64,000 nt of DNA from Pleurodeles waltl (taxonomy: Eukaryota > Chordata > Amphibia > Caudata > Salamandridae): positions 667,802,508 through 667,866,507 of the forward strand of contig NC_090451.1 in NCBI RefSeq assembly GCF_031143425.1, in the 5' to 3' direction. The position numbers and the translations under genes were made by a program. Positions 49,849 through 61,887 of the stretch are shown here, one piece after another; positions within the stretch are counted from its first letter, which is position 1; every line of letters starts with the position of its first letter. The notes under the pieces are model-generated. The model was not told the DNA's origin, did not search any database, and saw only the letters and a program-made list of their open reading frames with translations.

Positions 49849-50491
49849 TAATCCAGATTCACAAACATTTTGGACTATGTTAGCATCACAAAATGTTTTT
49901 TTTTTGTTATTTACTTTCCAGGCAAAACTTTCTTTGCACTGGAGAGCTGCCTAAAAGTGACGCAAAGCACGCCACGTGTGGCTTTGTGTTACTTAGAGTC
50001 AAAGGAACATTACACAGGTGGTACATGGTTGTTCCCATGCAACCACCAATGCTTTTTTGACGAAAAACCCTATCTACTAACCTCTTTACACAGGATTTTG
50101 CGCCAAATAAGAATTCCACTTTGAAGAAGGTGTTAAAAAGGAGAAATGCTTTATTGTTTCTCCTAAGGCTTCCCACTTTGCATGTGTACTGTACAGCACA
50201 CATCCAGCTTAGTATTTTGTACTGGAGGGATACCCTTCCAGTACAAAACCTATGCTAAGCTCACACACACTTCCTTGCACTATGGCAAAGGGTGTGTGCT
50301 ACGCTTAGCAGCAAGATTCTGCGCTTGGGAGAGAGGAGGAGAGTGCCACATCTGTAGATATTGTAACAGATTTTTTTATTTTTTTGGTCATCTGTAGATA
50401 TGGCGCTCTCCTTCTCTTGTCTCTCACACAATGCAGCGCAGCATTTTTGGGTGCTGTACTGTGCTTTCTGTAACTTTTGTAAATCTGGGGG
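49849..50491. mobile_element. Serial-hairpin MITE (ccagattyacaaa ends)
   Basis: The left end CCAGATTCACAAA and the right end TTTGTAAATCTGG are inverted repeats. The interior is a chain of inverted repeats, including TTAGTATTTTGTACTGGAGGG with CCTTCCAGTACAAAA, GTGTGTGAGC/CACACACTTCC-type blocks, and CATCTGTAGATAT present twice around a poly(T). Another is GAGAGGAGGAGAGTGCCA with GGCGCTCTCCTTCTC. A partial copy is at 10795-11150. No target duplication was found and no protein is encoded. Confidence 0.7.
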
Positions 50492-51924
50492 CAAGTGTGA
50501 AAACGCTAACCATCTGTGATTGGGCAAAGTGGAATACTGTCATGGAATTCCTCTCCGCCAGACTCATAATTAGGGCTTTAGGATGTCAAGCATATATATT
50601 TTGAAGTTGCTTAGGTAGGTACATGTAAGCACATTCAATAAGTTCTTTGTTGAGGACATCTACCACTGCATCCATATCATGTGGTGCAGGCCCTGGGAGA
50701 TCTAGGGTTGCTTATCAGAGCACTTCACTGGAGAATTTATTGTAGCATCTCAGATATGGTGGCTGTTTTAGGTTGCCCACAAGAACTCGTTTTTGAGATT
50801 TAATATGGAGCCTGGAGGCCTGCACAATCCAGAGGGTGGGGAGTTGTGGTAAAATTGAAAAGTGAAGGTGAGTTCTGTAATGAAGCTAAAAAGGCTAAGA
50901 GATCACCTAGGCTGTAGCATATTTTTCATGGTCATGCCTAAACCAGTTAGATTGAACTCTTTAAGGGTTATGTTGTTAGGGCAGGAGGTGGCAAGAAATT
51001 TCAGTATTACTGTTCCTGTTACAGCGGCGATGAAAGAAGAAGGTGATGACGTTCAGGAGAGAGATTGGGGTTGAGAGGGGTTTTAGTATCAAAAGTGGTG
51101 CAGCTGTGATGGTGTTTAATGGGTATAATCTGTCGCCCTAGCCTGTGGACATCAGAAACACATTTGTCAAACAGGGGAGAGGGGTAACTAGAGTTTGACC
51201 TTGTTTATTTGTTAGTCAGCCTTGGAAATTAGGTATGAAGAAGTATATCCATGTAGTGGGTGGGGGTGGGTTTGTAGGGTGCTTATAGGGTAGGACTGGA
51301 AGGGGGAGGACATGCATCCTTCTCCACTGTCTGGGGCTAAGGTCCCTTACCAAGGTACATGGGAGGGTAAATAGGAGACATCAAGAGGTACCACTGTTCT
51401 GTCTTGGCCTTTACAGTGGAGAACTAGCTGTGATACCCTGAGGGTAGTTAGTATTGTAGAGGATGGTGGAATAGGAAGCCTGCAGCCAGTGGGAGAGGAG
51501 TTTGAAGCTGCGTGTAGCCCCACCCATGCTTCTACTGTTTGTGGCTGTACTAAGAAGGAAGGACCCGCAAGCCGTGGTGCCTCCACAGATGGTATCCATG
51601 GGTCTCTTCCAAGACTAGCGGTGCATCTTAGGGCAGGGGCCACAGCATCTACAGCTTGAGTTAAAATAATGAAGTGCTTACTGGCGAAGGCTTGCAGCTT
51701 CAGACTACATTAAATAATATGTGTTCTTAGTAGTACAACTCAATGGAACATATTTTATCCACTTCTGAATGATGCATAACTGGGCTGGCACTGCCCGGAC
51801 TTCATCTTATAATATGATAACTGCACATCGTTCTCTAAAGCAGTCATTCAACCATCTCATGTTTTCAGATATCTCAAAGACAGAAAATGCTGCTGCAGTA
51901 GCATGTGAAGTCCCCTAGACGTAC

Positions 51925-52027
51925 CTGAAGAGGTTGTCCATGACGTACTGGTAGTCGCGAATGCTGCTTGCAGGGAGGTAGCAGGATGCAAACATGATAA
52001 CCGCATTCAGACCATCCCCGTAGTAAC
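51925..52027 (-). CDS. BNIPL: BNIPL coding exon, BCH domain
   Basis: A 103-nt exon between TTGTCACCTTTTCTTCAG and GTACGTCTAG. The previous exon supplies one base (completing Gly) and two bases pass on. The translation [20 protein letters not shown] then [13 protein letters not shown] is unmistakably the N-terminal part of the BCH domain. FASCYLP-x-SSI is nearest to BNIPL; BNIP2 has FAVCFMPESS and PRUNE2 and ATCAY have FAACFLPDSS-like strings. Confidence 0.97.
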
Positions 52028-53029
52028 CTGAAGAAAAGGTGACAAGAGTTAGATCTGGGCATTGCAGGCTTCCTTTCGTCCCACTTTCACCACCCTCTAG
52101 AAAACTGAAATGCAATTCTGGCGTGATTAGTGAAATTTACCAGCATTTACATATACATGGACTAATCTGACAGAAATCACTCTAGGCTGCTGTTGCACCT
52201 CGAAATGTGGCCTGTCATGATGAAAGCATACCCAGTTCCACCTGCCTTGTGGATGCAGTGGCCTCACTGAAACCACCATAGCTTGCATAGCTCAGTCTGG
52301 AAGTGTTGTGTTGAAGTCTTATCTATTTTTTCAATAAGAGGTTTGTGTTTTATCAGCTTATGGTAGAGTTGCATTGTTCAGAATGAAATAACAGACATGA
52401 AATAAAAAAATTATAGTTGCACATGCTGCTATATCATGGAGCATTTGTCTTTGCATGCTGAAATGAAGGCAGTTCTTCTTATGTCTTTGGTTTTCAATTG
52501 GCTATTAGCTCTGCTCCTAGGGTGGTGCTTTAACCAAACACAATTCATATCTCCAGGACACTTTTTGAGGGGATATTATACACCTGTAAATTCTCAAATG
52601 ACCATAGAGACACTGTACAAAACTGTGTGTTTTTGTGAGATACTTTGAATTACACATGTGATGCAAAATGTGTTTGTGGGTATGATGCATGAAAATTCCA
52701 CAGAAAGGCATGCCTCTTTTTAAAAAAAGGTCATGCTAGATACGGCATGAGAGTGGTTTACGTGAGAAAGGTTTCATGACATTTTGTGCTTGAACATTTC
52801 ATTACGCTAAATAGTGTAATGAACAATTTCAAGAAATTTGGCGGATTTTGCAAGTCTAAATGAAATTTCACCCAGGTCTTCTTGATCAAGTAGTCAAGTC
52901 CAGTCACTTGGAAATCTGCTTACTCCAGTATTGGAGCTTTCCTAGTTTCACATGTTTTAATTATTCCCTGTTGTCTAGATGGGAGTCCCCTGATAACTTA
53001 TAATAGCAACGTAATGTTGAACATAGTGT

Positions 53030-56000
53030 ATGAAGGCCCTCGGCCCTTCACTTATGTAGCATATCTTAGTCAATTTTAAAAAAAAGAGGCCAAACATAGG
53101 TTTCAGCCAATCAGGCTGCTTTTCCCTCTAGAACACTCCTGTGAGAAGCCTCGGTCCCTCAGATTTTCTACCATACGTCATGCTACGGAGTCTCCACTGA
53201 GCTCTGCTCAGTTATACCTACTTAGATTTATTTTTACGAATTTCTACAATATTTCTATGCCTAGGTGCTTTTTACTTTTCACCAAAGTACTTGTTGGCTA
53301 CCATTCTATCTTCTCATCTCATCATGTCAGATAAGGAGAAGGAAAGTCTCTTCAGGGCCTGTAAAACCTGTGGTAAAAAGAGACTTCATTTTGAGGATCC
53401 TCATCAGGAATGTATTTATTTCCTTTATCCAGAGCATACCACTAAAGACTAAGGTATGTTGTACCATTTCTACCAAGAAATTGAAAGAAAGCAAAGGAAG
53501 GCTGCTGATTTGGCTCCGGAAACTGAAATTTAGAAAGGAGCCTGTGTTTGTGTCTGATAGCAAGGAATCTACGTCCTCAAAAAGATTTCTTAAAAAGGAC
53601 AGTTAACCCCTTTTTTGCTTTTCCAGTGAACAGCCTAAAAAGCCTACAAAAAGACCACTCATGGGTCTCGGAAAGACCACAGTCCTTGAAAATATCCTCA
53701 GGAATTTAAACTTTCTTCCAAACATAAGGAGAAAAAAGGACAATCTACTCCTCTGAAAGGCTAAAAAAAGGCATCATCTGTACTGCCCGCACCACCTCCT
53801 CAGATTCGTCATTCTTTTTAAAAGCCTTCTTTTGCTCCATCTTCTGACAGATCTTTGATGAGCGTCCCACCATTGACAAAGACCTTGTCGGCGATGAAGA
53901 CATACACGGCAGCGTCAACAACGGCAGCTACCAACACTGTCTCCATGCTATATTCCACTGCCTCTTTCTCAAAGACGACATCCTCGTCGACGTTGTCTAA
54001 AACTAGACCGTCGACACCGGAGATTTCCCTGACCTCACCGTCGACCACAGCAACAATCGTTCCTTCGTCGAAGTCCATTCCATCATCGACTATGGTGAGA
54101 CCGACGACTCTGACATCGGAAGAGACGGTTTTCGTGACGACGATCCTTGCCACTTCATCAATGACCCTGTCAAAGATCCTGTTGATGGAGGAGAAAATTC
54201 AGAGGCCTGAAAAAAGCAAACATTTGACCCCATCAGACACCTCTCCAAACAAAGTGGCCCTTCTAGTACCCACCCATCTGTTGGATGAGGAAGACTCAGA
54301 AGATGAAGGACCCTTTGGTGTTGCACCCAGTCCCTCCGAACTGCACGTAAAGTGCCAGGAGGAAGAAGAGGAGTATGATAAAGGGGAATACAAACAACAG
54401 GAATACTATGTTTCTCAGGAACAATATCGACACCCATACAAGGAGGAAATGGTCTGTCTACCTGGTTCTCTTGTTTCGGACTTGCAATTCAGATTATAAA
54501 AAGTATTTTCCACCAGTGCAGCCACTGCACAAGTATCCACACCTGCAAGGTCACTTACTGTCCAACCTTGTATGCCCAGACAAAGACCAATACCGTGCCT
54601 GAGTCAGCAAGCCATACCCCTCAGCATTTCTCCAAGACCCAGCAACCTCCGATGATAAGAGAGAAGAAGGGGAGCTCTGCAACGCCCACACGGAATGGGA
54701 TGATTATCTCATACCCACACCATCATCTCCTTCACCCACTCCAGTAAATTCCCCACCTTAGGATATTGGTAGATTTCATAATTTAGTAGAAAGGGCTGCA
54801 AAAACGTTCGGACTCCCCATGCCCACTAAGCAGATGGACTGTTTTCTCTATGATTTCAAGGCGCCATTGTACAAGAATGTCATCTACATTTGGGAATAGA
54901 GCCTTAAAGTAATGAAGAATCTGACCACAGAGATTGCTGTTCTTCGGTGTCTAGACAAGAAATGCAAGGCTCCAGAAGATGCTCCGGTCTGTCTTACTGG
55001 CCATCCAAAGCCAGACTCAGTAATCACCCAGGTGGCCAACGTAGATCCAAGAATTCCTCAACTCCAATCCCCATACTTTCAGAGAAAGATGGTACGCCCC
55101 TTGATAATATTGGTAAGCACTGTTCCTCAATGTCAGCGGTTACTGTCAGGGCGACGATTTTCTAGCTGTTGTAGGAAGGCTTGACAGACATCTATGGGCA
55201 GAAATCGGGCCATTTCTGGATCATCTACCAGAAAAAGCCAAAAGAGAGGCCAAAAAGATCCTACAGGAGGGTGAGCACACTTCAGCTGTAGTGATAGACT
55301 GTGCCATGGATATTGCTACAACTGCATTTAGACTGCTTGCAGGGGCTGCCGTACTTAAGAGGCAAGGCTGGCTCAAACCTACCTCATTTAGACAAAAAGT
55401 ACAAAGCAAAATATACAAACTTCTATTCGATGGGGAGGCTGTTACTACAAACCATAAAGACTGATACCGACACAGCTGAATCCCTGGGAACTCTCCAGAT
55501 TAGGAAGCTGCCCTTTCAGGGTGCCAGAGGATGAGGTTTTCCATCATTTAAGGGAGGATATCAACAATATCGGTACCCTTCCTACACATCTACCTCCCAG
55601 AAATTTAATCCACAATATTCTCAAAGGCAACCACCGCAAGTGGTCTACAACAGGCCCACACCTAACGGTAGAGCGGGACACCAGGTAAGGGATGATGGTC
55701 ATTGCCAGTGACCATTTGGAGGGTCCAGTTACTCCTTTTCCCTTTCTATTCAGACCCGGAGGAAGAATATCCCACTACATTCAGCGTTGGCAAGAGATAA
55801 CATCAGACCAATGGATCCTGGGCCTTGTTCAATTCAGTCACACCCTAGAATTCGTTCAAATCCCACCACCAACACCACCTCACACTTCCGTCCCAAAACA
55901 CCTACAACTGCTCAAATTGGAAGTAATAACCATGCTCAAGAAAGGAGCGATAGAGAGAGTTTCCGTTTCGCAGCAAGGAATGAGATCCTATTCCTATTCC

Positions 56001-57036
56001 TGTTCCCAATCTTTGACCTCAGGGATCTCAACAAATATCTATAAAAAACAGTCATTCAATATGGTAACATTACAGGATATTCTCATACTCCTAAATCACG
56101 AAGATTATATGTCAACCTTTGACTTACAGGATGCATATTTACACACCCCTATCCATCCCACAGAAGATTCCTAAGGTTCACGGTAGCCAGCAGCCACAAC
56201 TAACCAGTTCAGGGTTCTTCCTTTTGGCCTGAAATCAGCCCCCCAATTATTCACAAAACACCTGGCGCCATAGCAGCCTACCCAAGGAAACAAATACACC
56301 AAGTCTTCCCATACTTTGACAATTTGGCTCATCAAGGTTCATTCCAGTCAAGCAGTGAAAAGATCAACAGCAGCATTCATAACCTTATTCTGCGAGTTGT
56401 GTCTCACGCTGATTTGGAAGAAGCCAGTTCTTCAACCTTCAAAGAGTATAACCTTCTTAGGAGCAACGATGGATACTACACTCAATAAGGTGTACCCCAC
56501 ATCAGAGAGACAACTAAGACTAATATCATTGGCAAAGTCAATCCAAAGAAAAGTCTCTCTTTCAGTGCGCCCCTACAAATCACTATTGGGGATGATGTCA
56601 TCATGCATTCCTCTAGTCTTGTTCTGCCGGCTAAGATTGTGACCCCTCCAGGAAGAACTAGAAATCCAGTGGAGACAGGCTACAGGCTCTTTCGATTACA
56701 TCATCAGGGTCACCCCAGCCATGGTCACAACCTTATCTTGGTGAACGCTGCAACCACACCTGTCAGTCGGCCTGTTGTTCCTCGGGCTACCCTCTTCATT
56801 GGTCATCACTACCAATGCTTTCCTTTAAGGGTGGGGAGTGTACCTTCAGGACCTACAGGTCAGCAGTAAGTGGCAAAAGCCTAATCAATGTTATTACATA
56901 AATCTACTTGAACTCAAAGCAGTAATCCTGGCCTTACAAGCTTTCCTTCCAAGGATAAGGATCTCTGTAGGTCTGATACATATAGGCAATACAACCACAA
57001 CACACTGTATAAACAAACAAGGGGTACAAGATCACT

Positions 57037-57068
<32 letters not shown>

Positions 57069-58290
57069 AGAGAGAGAGAGAGATAGAGAGAGAGAGAGTC
57101 ACAAGACCTCTGAAACTGGTCCATCCAACATGGAGTACATCTGCAAGCAGGGCATGTCCCAGGAAAGCAAAACGAGATAGCGGACAGTCTCAGCAGACTA
57201 AAGGCATCTTGCCATGAGTGGGAATTGGATCAGACAGCTCTCAATCAAATCTTCTCAAAGTGGGGCAAACCTAATCTCAATCCCTTTGAAAATCCCCCGA
57301 AACGTCAAATGCAATTCTTTGCAAGCTGATATCACCATCCAGAGTCATGGGGGAACACATTTTCGATAGCATGGTGCAAAATCTTTGCTTACGCTTTTCC
57401 ACTCATTCCCAATGTTCTCACGAAGATGAAGACCGAGCCTTGCGTGATAATCCTGTTAGCTCCAACCTGGGCTCACCAGCACTGATTTACAGAGCTCCTT
57501 CTACTTTCGGAGAAACCTCAAATCCAATTGAGGATGACACCTTTTCTCCTAAGGATGAACAAAGGCCAAGTGTTGTACCCGGATCCCGGATCTCTTTACT
57601 TGTCAGCTTGACTCCTGAACTCAATGAATTCACCCATTTAAACATCTCTCCTGATTGTGGAGACATACTTGCCAGAGCCCGAGCGGATTGTACAAACAAA
57701 ACCTATTGTAATAAGTGGAAGAGATTTTGTATATGGTGCCAACAGGAGCAGAAACATCCACTGTCCTCATAACTGGAAGAGATCCTTCCATACCTATTGC
57801 ACTTGGCACGCTCAAGGTTGGCTGATGCATCCACCAGAGTTCACTTGGCGGCAATATCCCTGTTCAGGTGATCGGCCATGCCACTGTCATGATGGTTCAC
57901 CAGATTTGGCAAGCAGTTCCTCAAGGGTGTGTTTAGAGTTTTCCCACCAGTGAGACCTCCTCCTCTGTCTTTTCAACTGACCACAGTGCTCTCCCAGCTA
58001 TGAAGAACTAATTTGAACCCATTCACAGAGCAGATTTAAAATACCTTTCCTGGAAGGCTGCTCTCTTTTCACCCTTGTTGGTGCAGCCAGCGCTGTGTAT
58101 CTCTAGATGTGTGTTTCAGGATAGTTTTCGTCCTTCAGTAGAGAGCAACACATCATTTAAGAAGTGCTGAAAGTGCTGCTCAAAGCCTTCTCAGGTCTCT
58201 GTACCACTTACTGGGAGCAGGTGCATCAGCCAGAGCTTGTCAGCTCATTAGCTCAAGAGAGACTTTTCAAACAAAAGAGGGTGGGAGTAC
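53030..58290 (+). mobile_element. DIRS-type tyrosine-recombinase retrotransposon, decayed
   Basis: Order of parts: a leader (GAAGGCCCTCGGCCCTTCACTTATG near 53033 is like DIRS ends); a gag-like start at 53324 with C-x2-C...DPHQEC zinc-finger pattern that soon meets a stop; S/T-rich then acidic gag sequence (53855-54499); gag C-terminal motifs AVLKRQGWLK (about 55350); and RT from about 55690 (FRPGGRISHYIQRWQEITSD; FDLQDAYLHTPIHP; LPFGLKSAP). RNase H follows with INLLELKAVILALQAF at about 56902, then the start of the YR region (ARARADCTNKTYCNKWKRFC at about 57668; HLAAISLFR; FLKGVFRVFPP; LKYLSWKAAL). The catalytic DD is changed (YFDN at 56312-56323). The C-terminal part of the recombinase and the 3' inverted repeat are missing. 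Many stops and frameshifts show that it is inactive. DIRS elements are abundant in salamanders. Confidence 0.85.
57039..57099. repeat. (CT)n/(AG)n inverted microsatellite
   Basis: A run of CT dinucleotides (about 57039-57069) meets a run of AG dinucleotides (about 57068-57099) at CTCTAGAGAG. This makes a near-perfect palindrome of about 60 bp. It lies inside the RNase H to recombinase part of the DIRS element and interrupts the frame just after INKQG. Confidence 0.9.
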
Positions 58291-61200
58291 ACTTTCTCAC
58301 ATCCCAGTGCTCAGTTCGCCCCAGACATGAGAGAAGACTTTAGGCACCATTTCTAGCACCTCTGAAACAACTTGTTTTGCTCTACTGATAAAAGGAATGA
58401 ATTCAGAAACGTGTCTAGAGTTACACAGCACCAGCTGCACCATCATGGATGAACAATTAAAGACGACTACTGAAGCGTTATCATGCACTGCATTTACCAT
58501 GATGCACTGGGGCAAACTGAGTGCTGGGATGTGAGGCATTGTGCTCCCACCCTCCCTTCTGTTTTTTTCTGGCCTAACTTGCTCTTCCATTAGCGCCTAT
58601 AGCGCTGTGTCTCAGTGCAGCGCTATCCATATATCCACCTCAAGCCACACATCTCCATTGTCATTTGGTTTACACCTTTAGAAGAACCTACAAAGAATCC
58701 CCAAGAACAACTTCCAGTATTTCATGATTTATTATAGCGCACTGCTGAAGGCTGCACCAGTTATTGAAGAGCTCTTGATCCAAGTTACAAGTCCAAGTGG
58801 CAGGCGAGTGCCTGTATCGATTAAAGGGACTGGTGTGGCCTGAGTCAGAAGGGCTGGAATGCTAATGAGGGTCCAGTGTACCAAATTAAAAAGGCAGAAA
58901 CAGAAAAATACCCTATGGAACGGTGAGGCAGGAGGACTATACCAGCCATTATTGCCCTCAGCCAGTGTCTTTAGTGGAGTTCTCAACATGCCAATGTTTT
59001 AATTAAGCATTAAAGCGTGCCGCTGAGGACTAGGACTGATGTTAAATCCCCAACCCTGAGATGCGGTCGAGGTCCTATAATAAGCAAGAGGGCCTTTAAC
59101 AGCTGATGTAGCCTGAAATACAACACCTACAGTGTTAGTGTAATATTCCACATACTAAGGTTCTAAATTAAAGGAGAAACAGAAACACATTGGCATGGTG
59201 GAGTGGAAAGCCCACAACAGTCATTAATATTCTTAACTCACTTCATAGTTTTCAATGGAGCTTCCAAAATTCCTGTGTTGTAATTAAAGTTCATAATAGC
59301 TGCAGTTGTCATCAACACCCCTCCTTTTTGTAAAATAAACTTAGTACACCTAAAAGCCACAATCCCTGCAAATGTTCAAATGTCTGCTGACTTTACGTAG
59401 CTGCCTGAGGTTGATTCTTCGTATTGTTTCTCCAAGTGTATTTAAGCGATTCCTCATGTCTGAGGCTGATATATTTATAAAACAACTTAGAAGAAGCTTG
59501 TGTTATGAATAAGTTATTCAGGCTGTCAGTCATATCTTGAAATGTTAGTCCACCATATGTTCAACCCAAGGCTCACATAAAGAAGCTGTCTTAGACTGTT
59601 CACTTGGTTTTATCTGTACCTAATTAGACCCCGAATCACTGTTCAAACAAATCTCTATTTAGAAGTTTGATCCATGGCCTAGAGCCTAAGATACCTGACA
59701 GCATTACAGAATAGCCTCAAAAGATATATTTATATGCAGTTAATCCAAACTCACATAATTTACTTTCAGTGTGGTTATGCTTAAATTTTGGCATAGATTG
59801 AGGCCTTGGACTTGAACACCACTTTACCATTATAGTTGCATAAATGAACAGCTTTCATTACAAGGCAGCAACCCGTACGCCATCACATGAGGCAATGACA
59901 CAACGTCCTTATTTCCTTAATGTAGCTACAGATTTGTTGGCATTGTTGATGTATTGATAATGTTGTTTTAGAGGGACATACCCATTGCCTTCAGACTGTG
60001 TGCAATACATTCATGGGAAGGCTGTGGTTATTGGTCAGCTAGTACCGGTTGGTGTAAGGACTGATTATGAGTCAGGAGGAACAGTATTCCCGAGGGAGAA
60101 GAGGCATACCACACTACCCAGCTTCAAGTTGCCAGTGTGCCCACACACAGAATACCCGGGCCTGATTTTACACTGGGTGCTAAGATGCACCCAGTAAAAT
60201 CACCAAGGCACTGTCTCTGAGGCTTAGGCTGACCTCACCTGACCGTAAACCCCACCCCCTCAAAGTCTGAGGGAGCAAGTTTGAGGGTGCGGCCACCTAC
60301 GACGACCTGCTGTTGCACCCCTGCTTACATTTAATGGCTCTGACAGCATGGGTGAATGTGAGTGAAATGTTCCCATTGAATACAGGAAAATGTGTTTTTT
60401 CCACTCGGTGATTCGGGGTTCAAAAGGCTGTTCCTCATTCTCAGAATTAAATCTCTCAATGGTCTTAAACTTGTTTGGAGATAACTAGCAAAATCATTAA
60501 TAGCGGCTGATAACTTGCCACAGTGTTTACAGGCAACTTCTCATCAGGCCTGAATGTTTACATTGTTTTCGTATTATGATCCCTGCTGTAGCAGTCACAT
60601 TCATCCAAATTTCAATATCTTGTAAAATGAGACTGGAATAGGGCCACACGGGTCACTAAGAAAACTCAACAAAACCTCTTTGGAAACCAACAGGCCGATC
60701 CAATAATGAGGTCTGATGGCTTATGGCCACACCTTCAGACTGGAGAGGTAATTGGTAGATTAGATAAGAACTGACAGGTGGGAACCTTGGGGGTTATTTT
60801 TGACTTCAACTTGTTAACGAGTCGGAGAAACGAGGCATTCACAAAGGACCACTGATAGTGAGGATCAACAAAAACCTACCTCAAATGGTACCACTAACGT
60901 AAATGGCTTTCCGCAAGATCATTGTTAATCTCCTAAGTAGACAAGCTTATCTCTCAGTTTATCTAAGTGCTGAGAATCTCGTGGTGAAGTTGCAGTTAAT
61001 CAGAACAGAACCACTACTACAATCCTGCAATTGAAACCACCAGATCATCATACACTGGCACTTCAGGCACCGCGCTGGTAAACCATGCCACGGAAGGTGG
61101 ATGTTACGATCTTGGCAGTGGTTCACAACACCCTCCAGACTGCCCTGAGAGGAGACTTCCCAAACACCACCCACCAGACTCATGGTCCTTTACCAAAAAT

Positions 61201-61704
61201 TGGCATGCTATTCTTTACTTTAGTAAACATCAGTTTATGGGGTGAAGGTTGCTGTCCACGGTGAAGTTGTGTGCAAAGGCCCCTCCACACCACCTGATAA
61301 TAATCGAGCATCAACACAGGATTCAGAAGAGTGATGTTAATCTAAACTATCCCTCACCTGTATTGTTTGGTCTCCTCATTTGTCTGATCTCTTGTTAGGC
61401 CTGGCACAATAACATTGCCTTGAACATCAAAGGAAACGTAAAGAGTTACCATAATTAAATGGCAAGCCCTGCTATGCAAATTTAGACACTGATTTGCAAC
61501 ACACCTCTCTTGGAAACATCCATGAACATAGATTTCCTCCACAAGCTCTACTGAAAAAACTACTTTGCTCAAATTCAGTAGAAGTTCACTTAGAAATCAA
61601 TATGCACTGCAGTGTAATTGGTCATCACAAATTGGTTGCACACCTTTTCCCTAGTGGCTTGCTTCCCACACTGCAAATGTAAATGAAGCCACCTTGTTGT
61701 TTAC

Positions 61705-61887
61705 CTCCATGGGAGATCACCCTCTTGTATGGCTCGATGGCTGTCATGTCCACCTTGTGCTCTTGTCCACTCATCAGGAATATCCGCCACTTGCGCCCAT
61801 CCTGGTCCTCCATGTCCGTCACGATGCCCTCGCCGAGCTTATCTGCTGTAGCTCCGCCGTCCGGCCCCCGAGCCCGTGGTAGGTCAT
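61705..61887 (-). CDS. BNIPL: BNIPL coding exon, linker and start of BCH domain
   Basis: A 183-nt exon with acceptor TTGCTTCCCAG and donor GTAAACAAC. The first codon is shared with an upstream exon outside the window. It encodes DDLPRARGPDGG, an acidic linker (DMEDQDG), then RKWRIFLMSGQEHKVDM and TAIEPYKRVISHG. The sequence [19 protein letters not shown], formed by joining to 51925-52027, is the standard start of the BCH domain. The W-rich GQEH-x-VDM strand is shared with BNIPL and caytaxin. The exons for the N-terminal half of the protein are not in the remaining 2.1 kb to the right edge. Confidence 0.95.

Larger units (their letters stand above)
43196..51924 (-). other. BNIPL intron between exons 51925 and 43064
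   Basis: About 8.7 kb. It holds the second copy of the 225-bp repeat (44516-44734), a hAT-type MITE (46039-46253), a degenerate LINE fragment (about 47060-47700), a poly(A) run near 49100 and a serial-hairpin MITE (49849-50491). No other exon was recognised. A short TTTCTGGGACCAGTAC motif occurs twice, at about 48067 and 48291. Confidence 0.65.
52028..61704 (-). other. BNIPL intron between exons 61705 and 51925
   Basis: About 9.7 kb. More than half is the DIRS-like element (about 53030-58290). The stretch 58300-61704 is AT-rich with no identified repeat or exon. Confidence 0.7.

Noticed and set aside
53818..54153. Minus-strand frame rich in Val/Asp
   Set aside because: It is the antisense shadow of the S/T-rich gag part of the DIRS element.
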